Assembly: GCA_043730365.1 (NCBI GenBank)
Contig: JAYTKJ010000330.1
Location: 1-18,906 of the forward strand
Direction of reading: 5' to 3'
DNA from: VFZP01 sp043730365
GTDB lineage: Bacteria > Acidobacteriota > Terriglobia > Bryobacterales > Bryobacteraceae
DNA length: 18,906 nt
Numbering within the stretch: the first letter of the stretch is position 1; the number at the start of each line of letters is the position of its first letter. Below the pieces are notes generated by a model. It searched no databases, was not told the origin of the DNA, and saw only the letters and a program-made list of their open reading frames with translations. Of the stretch, positions 1 through 7,750 are shown piece by piece. The translations under genes and the position numbers were made by a program.

Positions 1-1
1 T

Positions 2-664
2 CTGGAGTATTTGAAAAAGCGGACTGCGCACCCGCCCCAGCCGCTATTCCATGCGTTTCGAGAATTGGTCCTGCGTAAGTGCCATCCCGATCGACGCGAA
101 CAGATTCGCGCCATTTTCGGCAAAGAGCCTTTTGGCGAACTGGAGCGGCTGGTTACACAAAAGCTCCTCGATGTCGCCAAAAACGTCGCCAGGGAGGAGC
201 TGGGCAGCGAAAAGTGGCTGCGCATGGTGGCGCGGTTGAGTAAGAAGAGTTACGAGCAGATGCGCGTGATGATCCTGGACTTTCTCGACACCGATGTGTT
301 TCACGTCTCCGTGGATAACTGCGTATCGTTTATGGATCCGTTAATCGAGTCCTGGGATATCGATCTGGAGAATTTCGGTGTCGAGATCGTGCTCGATTCC
401 CGCTTGACGCTGGGGCGCCTGAAGAGGTTTGAATTTGTCGAACGCGAACCCGATCATCCCTTTCACGTCGAGCCCGGCTTTGAGGAGTTTCTCAAAGACC
501 CGGTACTGAGCGCCAGCGCCACCGGCGAAGAGATCGAGTTTCTCAAGTTACTCAGATTCAGAGACCGCCGGCCCGCGCCGCTCTACTATTACCGCGAGCT
601 CCAGAACCTGCGAGACCCCCTCCACTTCCGTCCGGCGGCGCCGAAACGGGAATCGGCTGGATGA
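2..664 (+). CDS. Unrecognised protein, 5' end cut by the window edge
   Basis: I do not recognise this protein family. The reading frame is open to the left edge of the window, so the gene probably begins upstream. A TTG at 11 is a possible start, but the GGAG before it is only 3 bases away, too close for a normal ribosome binding site. About 220 residues are visible. The first half is charged and probably helical (FRELVLRK, LERLVTQKLLDVAKNVAREELG), and the second half is acidic and rich in Phe and Leu. No signal peptide, membrane span or Cys/His metal cluster is seen. The stop codon overlaps the next start as ATGA, so the protein is very likely made together with the SagB-type oxidoreductase and may act with it; that partnership is inferred from position only. 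Confidence 0.7.
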   Translation: MEYLKKRTAHPPQPLFHAFRELVLRKCHPDRREQIRAIFGKEPFGELERLVTQKLLDVAKNVAREELGSEKWLRMVARLSKKSYEQMRVMILDFLDTDVFHVSVDNCVSFMDPLIESWDIDLENFGVEIVLDSRLTLGRLKRFEFVEREPDHPFHVEPGFEEFLKDPVLSASATGEEIEFLKLLRFRDRRPAPLYYYRELQNLRDPLHFRPAAPKRESAG

Positions 665-2106
665 GCTGGCGTGACTTTCATGAGGCCACCAAACACACTG
701 CCGAGTCCTTGAGACGGTCAGCGCATTCGCTGGACTGGGCGCACATGCCAGACCCGTTTCGCCACTACGAAGACGCTCCGGTGCTGGATCTGCCCGCCGA
801 TCCTCCCGCGCCTGACACCGCGGCCACTCCTAGGCCCGACGGTGCGGCATTTCTCTCGCAACTCCTCTATTACTCGGCAGCCATCAGCGCCGCCAAGCGA
901 GTTCCCTCGACTGGCTACAAGTACGCGTTGCGGGTGAATCCGTCGTCCGGCAATCTGCACCCCACCGAGTTCCACTTCATCACCAACGGTCTTAAGGACT
1001 GGCCCGATGGCCTGTATCACTACCGCGCATCGGCTCACATGGCCGAGCAGCGCGCGCGTGGGAATTTCGCCGCTCAACTAGGTCAGCCTGGTTCGCCAGT
1101 GCTGTTTCTCCTCACCAGCGCCGCGTGGCGCGAGGAGTGGAAATATCGTGACCGCGCCTATCGCTACTGCTTGCATGACCTCGGCCATGCGTGGCAATCC
1201 CTGGCGCTCGCCGCCGGTTCGATGGGCTGTGAAACCTTGGCCTTGGGGCAATTTGCGGATGAGCAGATCGCACGAGTCTGCCGCCTCCCCGGCGACGAAT
1301 GGCCCATGCTGTTGGTCCAACTGCGCGGCCCTTCAATGCCCCTGGTTGCGCCCGACGCAGGCCCGACGATCTGGTCGCCCGGTGAAGCCAACCAGCTCTC
1401 GAGCGAGACCATCGAGTATCCGTTGGTGGAACGAATGCACGCTTTGACGAGTGTCTGCCTGGGAGGACAGGCGCCGCCAACTGAGCCATTGCCCGCTGGG
1501 TCAGGCGCGATTAAACTGCCGCCGCCAGCCAAATCAACCCGCCGCTTCGGCGAGGTGGCGCGCCGCCGGCGTTCGGCTCTCGATTTTCAAGGCGGCGCAC
1601 TCTCGATGTCTCTGGCTCAACTATCGGCAATCCTCGAAGCCGCCTACCAACCCCTGCATGCCGACTTCGCCTCGGCCCGCTTCATCCAGCTCTATCTATA
1701 TGTGCACCGCGTCGACGGACTCCCGGGCGGCGCCTATCGGCATTGGCCGGAGCGTAGCGAATTGGAACCCCGCAAGCTCGGGGATCAGCGCGTAGCCGCC
1801 GCCGGACTCAGCCTGGGCCAGGATTTGGCAGGCAATGCCTGCATCGCCTTCTCCATGGCCGCCGATCTGGAGCGCGCCACCCGCGCCTTTGGCGATCGCG
1901 GCTATCGTTACACCCATTTCGAAGCCGGCGCGATCGGGCAGCGCCTGTATCTGGCCGCCGAAGCCCAGGGATTGCAGGCGACGGGGATCGGCGCCTTCTT
2001 CGACGATCAGGTCCATCGCTACCTCGAGTTGGCTCCCGAGCAGGGCCAAGTTGTCTATCACTTTGCGATTGGCCACGCCGTGCCCGACCCGCGCCTGGAA
2101 GCATGA
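661..2106 (+). CDS. SagB-type nitroreductase/dehydrogenase with two nitroreductase-like halves
   Basis: This is a 481-residue cytoplasmic FMN-dependent oxidoreductase of the SagB/ThcOx type. SagB-like enzymes oxidise azolines to azoles in thiazole/oxazole-modified peptides, but many family members have no known substrate. The first nitroreductase half spans about residues 60-230 and carries the typical NPSSGNLHPTEFHF segment near residue 93. A linker follows, and the second half starts near residue 290 (RRRRSALDF), with LYVHRVDGLPGGAYR and a late FEAGAIGQRLYLAAEAQGL segment that fits the flavin-binding region. The ATG lies in an ATGA overlap with the preceding gene. No cyclodehydratase (SagC/D-like) or precursor peptide gene is in the window, so azole synthesis is not supported here. 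The family call is firm and the substrate unknown. Confidence 0.87.
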   Translation: MSWRDFHEATKHTAESLRRSAHSLDWAHMPDPFRHYEDAPVLDLPADPPAPDTAATPRPDGAAFLSQLLYYSAAISAAKRVPSTGYKYALRVNPSSGNLHPTEFHFITNGLKDWPDGLYHYRASAHMAEQRARGNFAAQLGQPGSPVLFLLTSAAWREEWKYRDRAYRYCLHDLGHAWQSLALAAGSMGCETLALGQFADEQIARVCRLPGDEWPMLLVQLRGPSMPLVAPDAGPTIWSPGEANQLSSETIEYPLVERMHALTSVCLGGQAPPTEPLPAGSGAIKLPPPAKSTRRFGEVARRRRSALDFQGGALSMSLAQLSAILEAAYQPLHADFASARFIQLYLYVHRVDGLPGGAYRHWPERSELEPRKLGDQRVAAAGLSLGQDLAGNACIAFSMAADLERATRAFGDRGYRYTHFEAGAIGQRLYLAAEAQGLQATGIGAFFDDQVHRYLELAPEQGQVVYHFAIGHAVPDPRLEA

Positions 2107-2132
2107 CTGAGGGGCGCGACTCTGGCAAGCGA

Positions 2133-2363
2133 TCATGCCCGGATGATATTCTCCAGTTCTTCGACGCCGATTTGGCAATCCCGCAAGATCTTTTGCAGGA
2201 GGCCTGGCCCGATTATCTCGCCGGCGTGAACTGGCAAAACGGTTTGCCGGCCGTCTGCATGCCGGAGAAAATGATGACTTCCCCGTATCCGCAGGGCTTG
2301 AAATCCGGCCTTTCGAAATGCGGCCACTAAAGCCGCGCCTGTTAAGCGCGGAGTCCGGCCCAT
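2133..2363 (-). CDS. hicA: HicA-family mRNA interferase toxin
   Basis: This 76-residue protein matches HicA (YcfA-like) toxins, small double-stranded-RNA-binding-fold ribonucleases that cleave mRNA and are held inactive by HicB. The family pattern is clear: an N-terminal RLTGAALVAAFRKAGF, then RIRGSHHFLRH, in which the conserved histidine (residues 30-31) is the catalytic residue of the family, then LPVHAGEIIGPGLLQKILRD. Length is normal. The ATG at 2363 lies inside the end of the upstream hicB, a 22-base overlap that ties toxin translation to antitoxin translation. The pair lies antiparallel to both neighbours and looks intact. Confidence 0.9.
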   Translation of the reverse strand: MGRTPRLTGAALVAAFRKAGFQALRIRGSHHFLRHADGRQTVLPVHAGEIIGPGLLQKILRDCQIGVEELENIIRA

Positions 2364-2581
2364 GCGGCGACAGCAACCGTGATTCGTTGAATTCCAACGA
2401 ACTCCAGATCGCCAGGCGCATTGCCTTGGACTTCAAGACAAAGCTCGATGGCCTCGCGAATTCGCTCCACGGCTTCATCCAGCGATTTTGCTTGCGTGTG
2501 GCATCCAGGCAACTGCGGTACGGACGCCACGTAAAACCCTTCGCTGTCCCGTTCGATAACTACATCGAATTGCCTTTGCAT
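2342..2581 (-). CDS. hicB: HicB-family antitoxin, short form
   Basis: This 79-residue protein has the HicB antitoxin fold signature: FDVVIERDSEGFYVASVPQLPGC followed by SLDEAVERIREAIELCLE. HicB binds and blocks HicA. I chose the ATG at 2581 over an upstream in-frame start at 2635 because a strong purine run (GGAGGGGAGG on the coding strand) sits 5-15 bases before it and because family members begin with a similar (M)xxxFxVVIE sequence. The protein ends soon after the HicB core, with no added helix-turn-helix or ribbon-helix-helix region. Either repression of its own promoter uses another protein, or this copy acts only by binding HicA. It is first in a two-gene operon with hicA. Confidence 0.88.
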   Translation of the reverse strand: MQRQFDVVIERDSEGFYVASVPQLPGCHTQAKSLDEAVERIREAIELCLEVQGNAPGDLEFVGIQRITVAVAAWAGLRA

Positions 2582-2585
2582 GCAT

Positions 2586-2596
2586 GCCTCCCCTCC
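2586..2596 (-). promoter_or_regulatory. Strong ribosome binding site of hicB
   Basis: On the minus strand the bases before the 2581 start read GGAGGGGAGGC, a near-ideal match to the anti-Shine-Dalgarno sequence. This fixes the hicB start and suggests the antitoxin is translated well. Confidence 0.6.
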
Positions 2597-2600
2597 GATT

Positions 2601-2614
2601 CTACGACGCCGTAG
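2601..2614. promoter_or_regulatory. Inverted repeat upstream of hicB, possible operator
   Basis: CTACG-ACGC-CGTAG is a perfect 5-bp inverted repeat with a 4-base spacer, 20-33 bases upstream of the hicB start. Autoregulated toxin-antitoxin operons often carry such an operator here. No good -35/-10 pair could be assigned around it, so the role is a guess from position. Confidence 0.3.
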
Positions 2615-2817
2615 CCTTGAAGCGGTATCTCGCAAGTGTCTGGCCCTGATCGTAGGTGTTGCTGGACCCCGATTATTCCTGCCCCGTCAGCTGGTGCCCC
2701 GCCAGGTAAAGAACAGCGCACCCGGACGCGCAGAAGTAAGGGTGCGGGACCTTCTAGAACCTATCACTAGGGATCCCTCGAACGTTGGCTGCCCAGTTCC
2801 TATAAAATAGGGGCAGC

Positions 2818-5169
2818 ATGAATAGGACGGCATTGGCGCTCGTAGTGTATTCAATGGTTGCGGCGGCATCGGCGCAAACTCCCGACGCTGCGTTCTACGA
2901 GTCGACGATCCGCCCCATTCTCCGCACCAACTGCCTGGCCTGTCACACCGATAAGACTCTGACGTCCGGCCTCTCGCTGGAGTCGCGCGAGTCGATCCTG
3001 CGCGGGGGCAATCGTGGCCTGGCGATCGACAAAGACAAGCCAAAGGCCAGTCTGCTGCTCGAGGCGATTCGTCAAACTGGCGACGCCCCGAAGATGCCGC
3101 CGGGACGCAAGCTCACCGAAGAGCAAATCGCGGTTCTCGAAAAGTGGATCGCCGCGGACCTGCCGATGCCGGCGCCCACGCAGCCATCCAAGCGGCGTGG
3201 GGCAGACCATTGGGCGTTTCAGGCGCCGAAGAAGATCGCGCCCCCGGTCGTAGCCTTGACCGCGTGGCCGAAGAATCAGATCGACTATTTCATTCTTGCC
3301 AAGCTGGAAGCCGCCAAGCTCAAACCCGCCCCGGAGGCCTCGCGCGAGACGCTGCTGCGCCGGGCCTCGCTTGATCTGGTCGGCTTGCCGCCCACCGTGG
3401 ACGAGACCGCCGAGTTTCTAGCCGACACCCGGCCCGACGCCTATGATCGCGCCGTGGATCGGTTGCTGGCCTCTCAGCATTACGGCGAGCGCTGGGGCCG
3501 CCACTGGCTTGACTTGGCCCGCTACGCCGACTCCGACGGCTACACGATCGACGCCCCGCGCGAGATCTGGAAGTATCGTGACTGGGTGATCAAGGCGGTC
3601 AATGACGATCAGCCGTTTGACCAGTTCGTGATTGACCAATACGCCGGCGATCTCCGGCCCAACCCCACCAACGAGCAATTGATCGCCACCGGGTTCCATC
3701 GCAACACGCCCTCGAATTTTGAAGGCGGCATCGACTTTGAACAATATCGCGTGGAAGCGGTGGCTGACCGCGTGGCCACCACCGGCGCCGTTTTTCTCGG
3801 CCTCACAGTGGGCTGCGCGCGCTGCCACGATCACAAGTACGATCCCATCTCGCAGCGCGAGTTCTATCAGTTGTTCGCCTTCCTCAACAACGTCGATGAG
3901 GTTGACAAAGAAGCGGACCGCAACCGGTTCAACAAACCTTTCCTCGAGTTCGGCACGCCGGAAGAGATTGCCAAGAAGGGCGCAAACACCGCGCAAGTCC
4001 GGTTGCTCGAAGGCGAGATCGAAAACTACAAACTCACACTCACCCAGTTGAGCGAAGAAGAGAAGAAGAAAGATCTCGGACTGCACGAGCGTCTGGAAGG
4101 CCTTCGCCTGCTCCGCGCCCGGTCCCCCAATATCGTCAGCACGATGATTATGCGCGAGCTCGAGACCCCGCGCGCGGCCTATATTCACCTGGGCGGAGAC
4201 TTCCTGCGCAAGGGTGCGCCCGTGGAGCCCGGCGCGCTGGGTGTTCTCAATTCGCTCCCGCCGGTCCCCGCCAACGGCTCGCGGCGGACCCGTCTCGATT
4301 TGGCCAACTGGCTCGTGGACCGCTCCAATCCCCTCACCGCCCGCGTCACCGTCAATCGCATGTGGCAGCGCTATTTCGGCAAGGGCATCGTCGAGACCGA
4401 CAGCGATTTTGGCACGCAGGGCGACAAGCCGTCGCATCGGGATCTCCTCGATTGGCTCGCCGTGGAGTTCATGGATCGCGGGTGGAGCCAGAAGGCGATT
4501 CACCGGCTCATCGTCACCTCTGCCGCCTATCGGCAATCCTCGCTGGCGCGGCCCGACGCGGCCGCGGTCGATCCCGATAACAAGCTCTTGGCCCGGCAGG
4601 AACGGTTGCGGCTCGATGCCGAGATCGTGCGCGACGCTTCCCTGACCGCGGCTGGTTTGTTCCATCCCGCGGTCGGCGGCCCCAGCGTGTACCCGCCTCA
4701 ACCGGCTGGCGTTTATCAGGTAACGCAAGTGCGCCGCGAGTGGAAGACCTCCAAGGGTGGGGACCGTTTCCGCCGTGGCATGTACACTTTCTTCCAGCGC
4801 TCGGCCCCGCACCCGAGCCTGATCGTTTTTGACGCGCCCGACGCGACGGTAACCTGCACGCGCCGCGTCCGTTCCAATACACCGCTCCAAGCCTTGACGC
4901 AGTTGAACGACGAGACCACCAAAGAGCTGGCCGAGGCGATGAGTGACCGCATGATCAAGCAGGCCGGCGACGCTGCCCGTCTCCGCCAGGGCTTTCTGAT
5001 GGCGGTGAATCGCGCGCCGCGCGCCGATGAGTCCGAGCGGCTGCTGCGGTATCTCGCCGCGCAACGTGACTCAGCCAAGCCGGGCGACGCCGCGGCCGGC
5101 GAAAAGCTCGCCTGGGCTTCGGTGGCGCGCGTGCTCCTTAACCTTGATGAATTTTTAACCCGTGAATAG
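2818..5169 (+). CDS. Exported PSCyt1-DUF1549-DUF1553 cytochrome-like protein
   Basis: This is a 783-residue secreted protein. A signal peptide occupies residues 1-19, ending ASA before QTPDAAF. A PSCyt1 (planctomycete cytochrome c) domain covers about 25-115, with a heme-binding CLACH at 39-43 and a possible Met ligand in KMPPG near 93. DUF1549 (PSCyt2) covers about 130-360 and holds a second CxxCH, CARCHDHKYDP, at 333-343. A charged segment at about 380-435 may form a coiled coil. DUF1553 (PSD1) runs from about 485 to the end. Such proteins are abundant in Planctomycetes, Verrucomicrobia and Solibacter-like Acidobacteria and sit next to DUF1501 genes. A role in periplasmic polysaccharide or sugar oxidation is often proposed but unproven. 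AGGGG lies 5 bases before the ATG. Confidence 0.9.
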   Translation: MNRTALALVVYSMVAAASAQTPDAAFYESTIRPILRTNCLACHTDKTLTSGLSLESRESILRGGNRGLAIDKDKPKASLLLEAIRQTGDAPKMPPGRKLTEEQIAVLEKWIAADLPMPAPTQPSKRRGADHWAFQAPKKIAPPVVALTAWPKNQIDYFILAKLEAAKLKPAPEASRETLLRRASLDLVGLPPTVDETAEFLADTRPDAYDRAVDRLLASQHYGERWGRHWLDLARYADSDGYTIDAPREIWKYRDWVIKAVNDDQPFDQFVIDQYAGDLRPNPTNEQLIATGFHRNTPSNFEGGIDFEQYRVEAVADRVATTGAVFLGLTVGCARCHDHKYDPISQREFYQLFAFLNNVDEVDKEADRNRFNKPFLEFGTPEEIAKKGANTAQVRLLEGEIENYKLTLTQLSEEEKKKDLGLHERLEGLRLLRARSPNIVSTMIMRELETPRAAYIHLGGDFLRKGAPVEPGALGVLNSLPPVPANGSRRTRLDLANWLVDRSNPLTARVTVNRMWQRYFGKGIVETDSDFGTQGDKPSHRDLLDWLAVEFMDRGWSQKAIHRLIVTSAAYRQSSLARPDAAAVDPDNKLLARQERLRLDAEIVRDASLTAAGLFHPAVGGPSVYPPQPAGVYQVTQVRREWKTSKGGDRFRRGMYTFFQRSAPHPSLIVFDAPDATVTCTRRVRSNTPLQALTQLNDETTKELAEAMSDRMIKQAGDAARLRQGFLMAVNRAPRADESERLLRYLAAQRDSAKPGDAAAGEKLAWASVARVLLNLDEFLTRE

Positions 5170-5179
5170 GCACTCCCCA

Positions 5180-6619
5180 ATGAACTTCGAAGATCGGTAT
5201 CTCCAAGCCCGCACTCGCCGGCACTTCTTCCGTGACTGCGGAATCGGTGTCGGCAAGATGGCCCTGGCCTCCATGCTGGCGCGCGATGGTTTTGCCGCCG
5301 GGACCACCGTGAGCGCCGGCGCTATGAAGTCGCTGCATCACCCGGCCCGGATCGATCACGTCATTTATCTGTTCCAGTGCGGGGGCCCCAGCCAGCTTGA
5401 GTTGTTTGACTACAAACCGGAGCTGACCAAGTATCACCAAAAGCCGGCCCCGGAAGCCTTGATGAAGGGCAAGCGTTTCGCCTTCATGGACACGTTCTCC
5501 AAAGAGCCGCCCAAGCTGCTCGGGCAAACGCGGCAGTTCAAGCAGCATGGCAAGTCCGGCAAATGGCTCAGCGAGTTGCTGCCGCATCTGGGCGGCGTGG
5601 CCGACGATCTCACCTTCTTTCAAGGTGTAGCGACCGACAATTTCAATCACGGCCCGGCCAAGCTGTTCATGAACACCGGCTCTGTGCGCACCGGCCGGCC
5701 CAGCATCGGCGCCTGGGTGACGTACGGCATCGGCACGCAATCCCAGGATCTGCCCGGCTTCGTCGTCATGCAATCGGGCCCGCGCGGTCCCCGCAGCGGT
5801 GCCGCTCTCTGGGCCTCCGGGTTCTTGCCGACGTCCTACCAGGGCGTGCCATTCCGTTCGACGGGCGATCCGATTCTTGATTTATCCAATCCCGCCGGCG
5901 TGTCAGCCGATCAGCAGCGCCAGACCATCGACGTGCTGCGCGATCTCAACTCCATGCAGCTGCAGCATACGGGCGACCCTGAGATTTCGACGCGCATCTC
6001 GCAGTACGAGATGGCCTTCAAGATGCAATCGTCTGGGCCTGAGCTGATCGACTTCTCCAAGGAATCCAAAGAGACCCTCGATATGTACGGCGTCAAGCCG
6101 GGCGAAGCGTCCTTTGCCAGCAACTGCCTGCTGGCCCGCCGCCTCGTCGAACGCGGCACGCGCTTTGTCCAGCTCTATCATGCCGACTGGGATCATCACG
6201 ACGATCTCACCAAGCCCTTGGCCAACGTCGCAGGCGAAATTGATCGGCCCACCGCGGCGCTGATCAAGGATCTCAAACAGCGCGGCCTGCTGGACCGCAC
6301 GCTGGTGATCTGGAGCGGCGAATTTGGCCGTACCCCAATGGGCGAGGTCCGCGAGGCCGGCAAGATCGGCCGCAATCATCACATCGACGCGTACACCATG
6401 TTCATGGCCGGCGGCGGACTGAAGCCGGGCACCAGCGTCGGCGCTACGGATGACCTGGGTTTCAATCCGGCCGAAGCGCCCATCCACGTTCACGACATTC
6501 AGGCCACCATCCTGCACATGCTGGGAATTGACCACACCAAGCTCACCTTCAAGTCCCAGGGCCGTGACTTCCGGCTGACCGACGTGTCCGGCCATGTGGT
6601 GAAGACGGCGCTCGCCTAG
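5180..6619 (+). CDS. DUF1501 family exported protein
   Basis: This 479-residue protein has the DUF1501 pattern, which belongs to the alkaline phosphatase/sulfatase-like fold group. Seen are HVIYLFQCGGPSQLELFD near residue 60, NFNHGPAKLFMNTGS, and a C-terminal WSGEFGRTP followed by GRNHHIDAYTMFMAGGG, the usual histidine-rich conserved region. The N-terminus has a twin-arginine-like leader (RTRRHFFRDCGIGVG), suggesting folded export. I chose the ATG at 5180 because relatives begin with a similar MNF...RRHFF sequence; a GTG at 5162 in the same frame would overlap the previous gene by 8 bases. It follows the PSCyt1/DUF1553 gene by 10 bases, the standard pairing, so they are almost surely co-transcribed and work together outside the cytoplasm. 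Biochemical activity is unknown. Confidence 0.9.
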   Translation: MNFEDRYLQARTRRHFFRDCGIGVGKMALASMLARDGFAAGTTVSAGAMKSLHHPARIDHVIYLFQCGGPSQLELFDYKPELTKYHQKPAPEALMKGKRFAFMDTFSKEPPKLLGQTRQFKQHGKSGKWLSELLPHLGGVADDLTFFQGVATDNFNHGPAKLFMNTGSVRTGRPSIGAWVTYGIGTQSQDLPGFVVMQSGPRGPRSGAALWASGFLPTSYQGVPFRSTGDPILDLSNPAGVSADQQRQTIDVLRDLNSMQLQHTGDPEISTRISQYEMAFKMQSSGPELIDFSKESKETLDMYGVKPGEASFASNCLLARRLVERGTRFVQLYHADWDHHDDLTKPLANVAGEIDRPTAALIKDLKQRGLLDRTLVIWSGEFGRTPMGEVREAGKIGRNHHIDAYTMFMAGGGLKPGTSVGATDDLGFNPAEAPIHVHDIQATILHMLGIDHTKLTFKSQGRDFRLTDVSGHVVKTALA

Positions 6620-6629
6620 TTTTCGGCGT

Positions 6630-7670
6630 ATGTTCCAGTTTGTCCTGGCGTTGCTCTGCGTGTGGCCGCCGCTCAGCCTCGCCGCGCTCCCGGATGATCT
6701 CACCGCCGGCGCGAAGCTGGCCGCTTCCGATGCAGCCGGCCTCGAAGCCAAAGTCTCGGCGGCCAAAGCCAGCCCCGCCGAGCAAGCCCGCCTCCTCGGT
6801 TGGTACGCCACCCAGAGTGCCTCGCCTGACGCCGCCAGGATTCGCGGCCTGCGTCTGAGTCTGCTCCAATCCCTTCTCTCCTCCGAACGGCTATTTGCTC
6901 AGGTCGAGGCGGCGGTGCATCGCGACGGTGACGCCTTGGCTTCAGCCGAAGGCTACGCGAGCCTCAAAGCCACGCTCCAGACCCGAGCGGAGAAATCGAA
7001 GTCTCCCGCGGACTGGTCCAATCTGGTTTGGTTCCTCTTTCCCGAGGAGCCCGACGAAGCCATTCGCCTCGCCACCGAAAATGGTCTCGCCTGGGATGGC
7101 GCGGTCATGTCCGGTTACTATCTGCTCGGGATTGGCCGCCGCCGCTACACCGCGCCGATGACCCCGCTGGCGATCAATCAGGACAACCGGCTGTCCCCGT
7201 TCGGCCGGTCACTGTTGACGCTGGTGAAGGATAACGACGAGCCGCTCTTCCAGTTTGCCTTCGGCGACACGCTCCGCCGTGAAGGGGCGCGCCTCTATGC
7301 CGCCGGGCAGCTTGAGTGGGACTACACGGCGCTGGCCAATGAGTCCCTGGCGCGAGCCGCCAAAGCTGAGCCGCAACAAACCAATTGCGGCTTTGTCCCC
7401 GCCGCCCTTCCCGCCAAAGGCGCCGCGATGCCGCAAGAAACCCCACCGCCATCGCAACCGCTCGGCACCAGCGTGCAAAAGCGCGTCACCTTCATGGCCC
7501 TCATCGGCTGCTCCGGACAAGCCGTCGCGCTGGATCTCCTCGGCGGTCCTGCTGAACTCGTCTCCGCCGCCAAGCGCCAGATCGCCTCTCGCCAGTTCGA
7601 AGTGCCGACGCAAGGCTCCGAGCCGCGCCAATCCTTGCAACCAGCCGTCGCCACGTTCCCTCCACGCTGA
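6630..7670 (+). CDS. Secreted protein with helical-repeat region and TonB-C-like tail
   Basis: This is a 346-residue protein with a signal peptide at residues 1-18 (FVLALLCVWPPLSLAAL). It starts 11 bases after the DUF1501 stop, so it is probably the third gene of that operon. Residues 40-170 are Ala/Leu-rich and resemble the helical-repeat module of the lipoprotein encoded downstream (a DAxxLE opening, then RxxLxxWY, then blocks of 30-40 residues). Residues 284-328 (SGQAVALDLLGGPAELVSAA, then RQFEVP) follow the pattern of TonB C-terminal domains, where a similar 'GxV..v.vlsGp..L...A...v..w.y.P' run occurs. There is no N-terminal TonB anchor, and the domain looks degenerate. No start-proximal ribosome binding site is obvious. 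Function unknown. Confidence 0.78.
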   Translation: MFQFVLALLCVWPPLSLAALPDDLTAGAKLAASDAAGLEAKVSAAKASPAEQARLLGWYATQSASPDAARIRGLRLSLLQSLLSSERLFAQVEAAVHRDGDALASAEGYASLKATLQTRAEKSKSPADWSNLVWFLFPEEPDEAIRLATENGLAWDGAVMSGYYLLGIGRRRYTAPMTPLAINQDNRLSPFGRSLLTLVKDNDEPLFQFAFGDTLRREGARLYAAGQLEWDYTALANESLARAAKAEPQQTNCGFVPAALPAKGAAMPQETPPPSQPLGTSVQKRVTFMALIGCSGQAVALDLLGGPAELVSAAKRQIASRQFEVPTQGSEPRQSLQPAVATFPPR

Positions 7671-7684
7671 TTGACCCCGCGATG

Positions 7685-7715
7685 GGCGTTCACGCGCAAT
7701 AACAATTCAAACCCA
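7685..7715. repeat. Left copy of a ~30-bp direct repeat flanking the lipoprotein gene
   Basis: GGCGTTCACGCGCAATAACA and the following AATTCAAACCCA recur at 9123-9152 with one substitution and one missing base. Just inside, AATTCAAACCC is itself repeated in tandem at 7704-7725. The two copies bracket a single gene. Confidence 0.8.
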
Positions 7716-7750
7716 ATTCAAACCCCGAGCCTTTGTGCCACACTGGGCGC

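Noticed and set aside
2769..2778. AGGGATCCCT palindrome upstream of the 2818 gene
   Set aside because: A single 10-bp palindrome with no second copy or nearby regulator gene is not enough to call an operator.
2801..2808. TATAAAAT as a -10 box for the 2818 gene
   Set aside because: It sits only 10 bases before the start codon, and no -35 lies at suitable spacing (TTGGCT is 10 bases away). It may simply be an A/T-rich leader.
3418..5064. 548-codon open frame on the minus strand
   Set aside because: It lies fully inside the PSCyt1/DUF1549/DUF1553 gene, has a composition typical of a frame opposite GC-rich coding DNA, and shows no family motifs.
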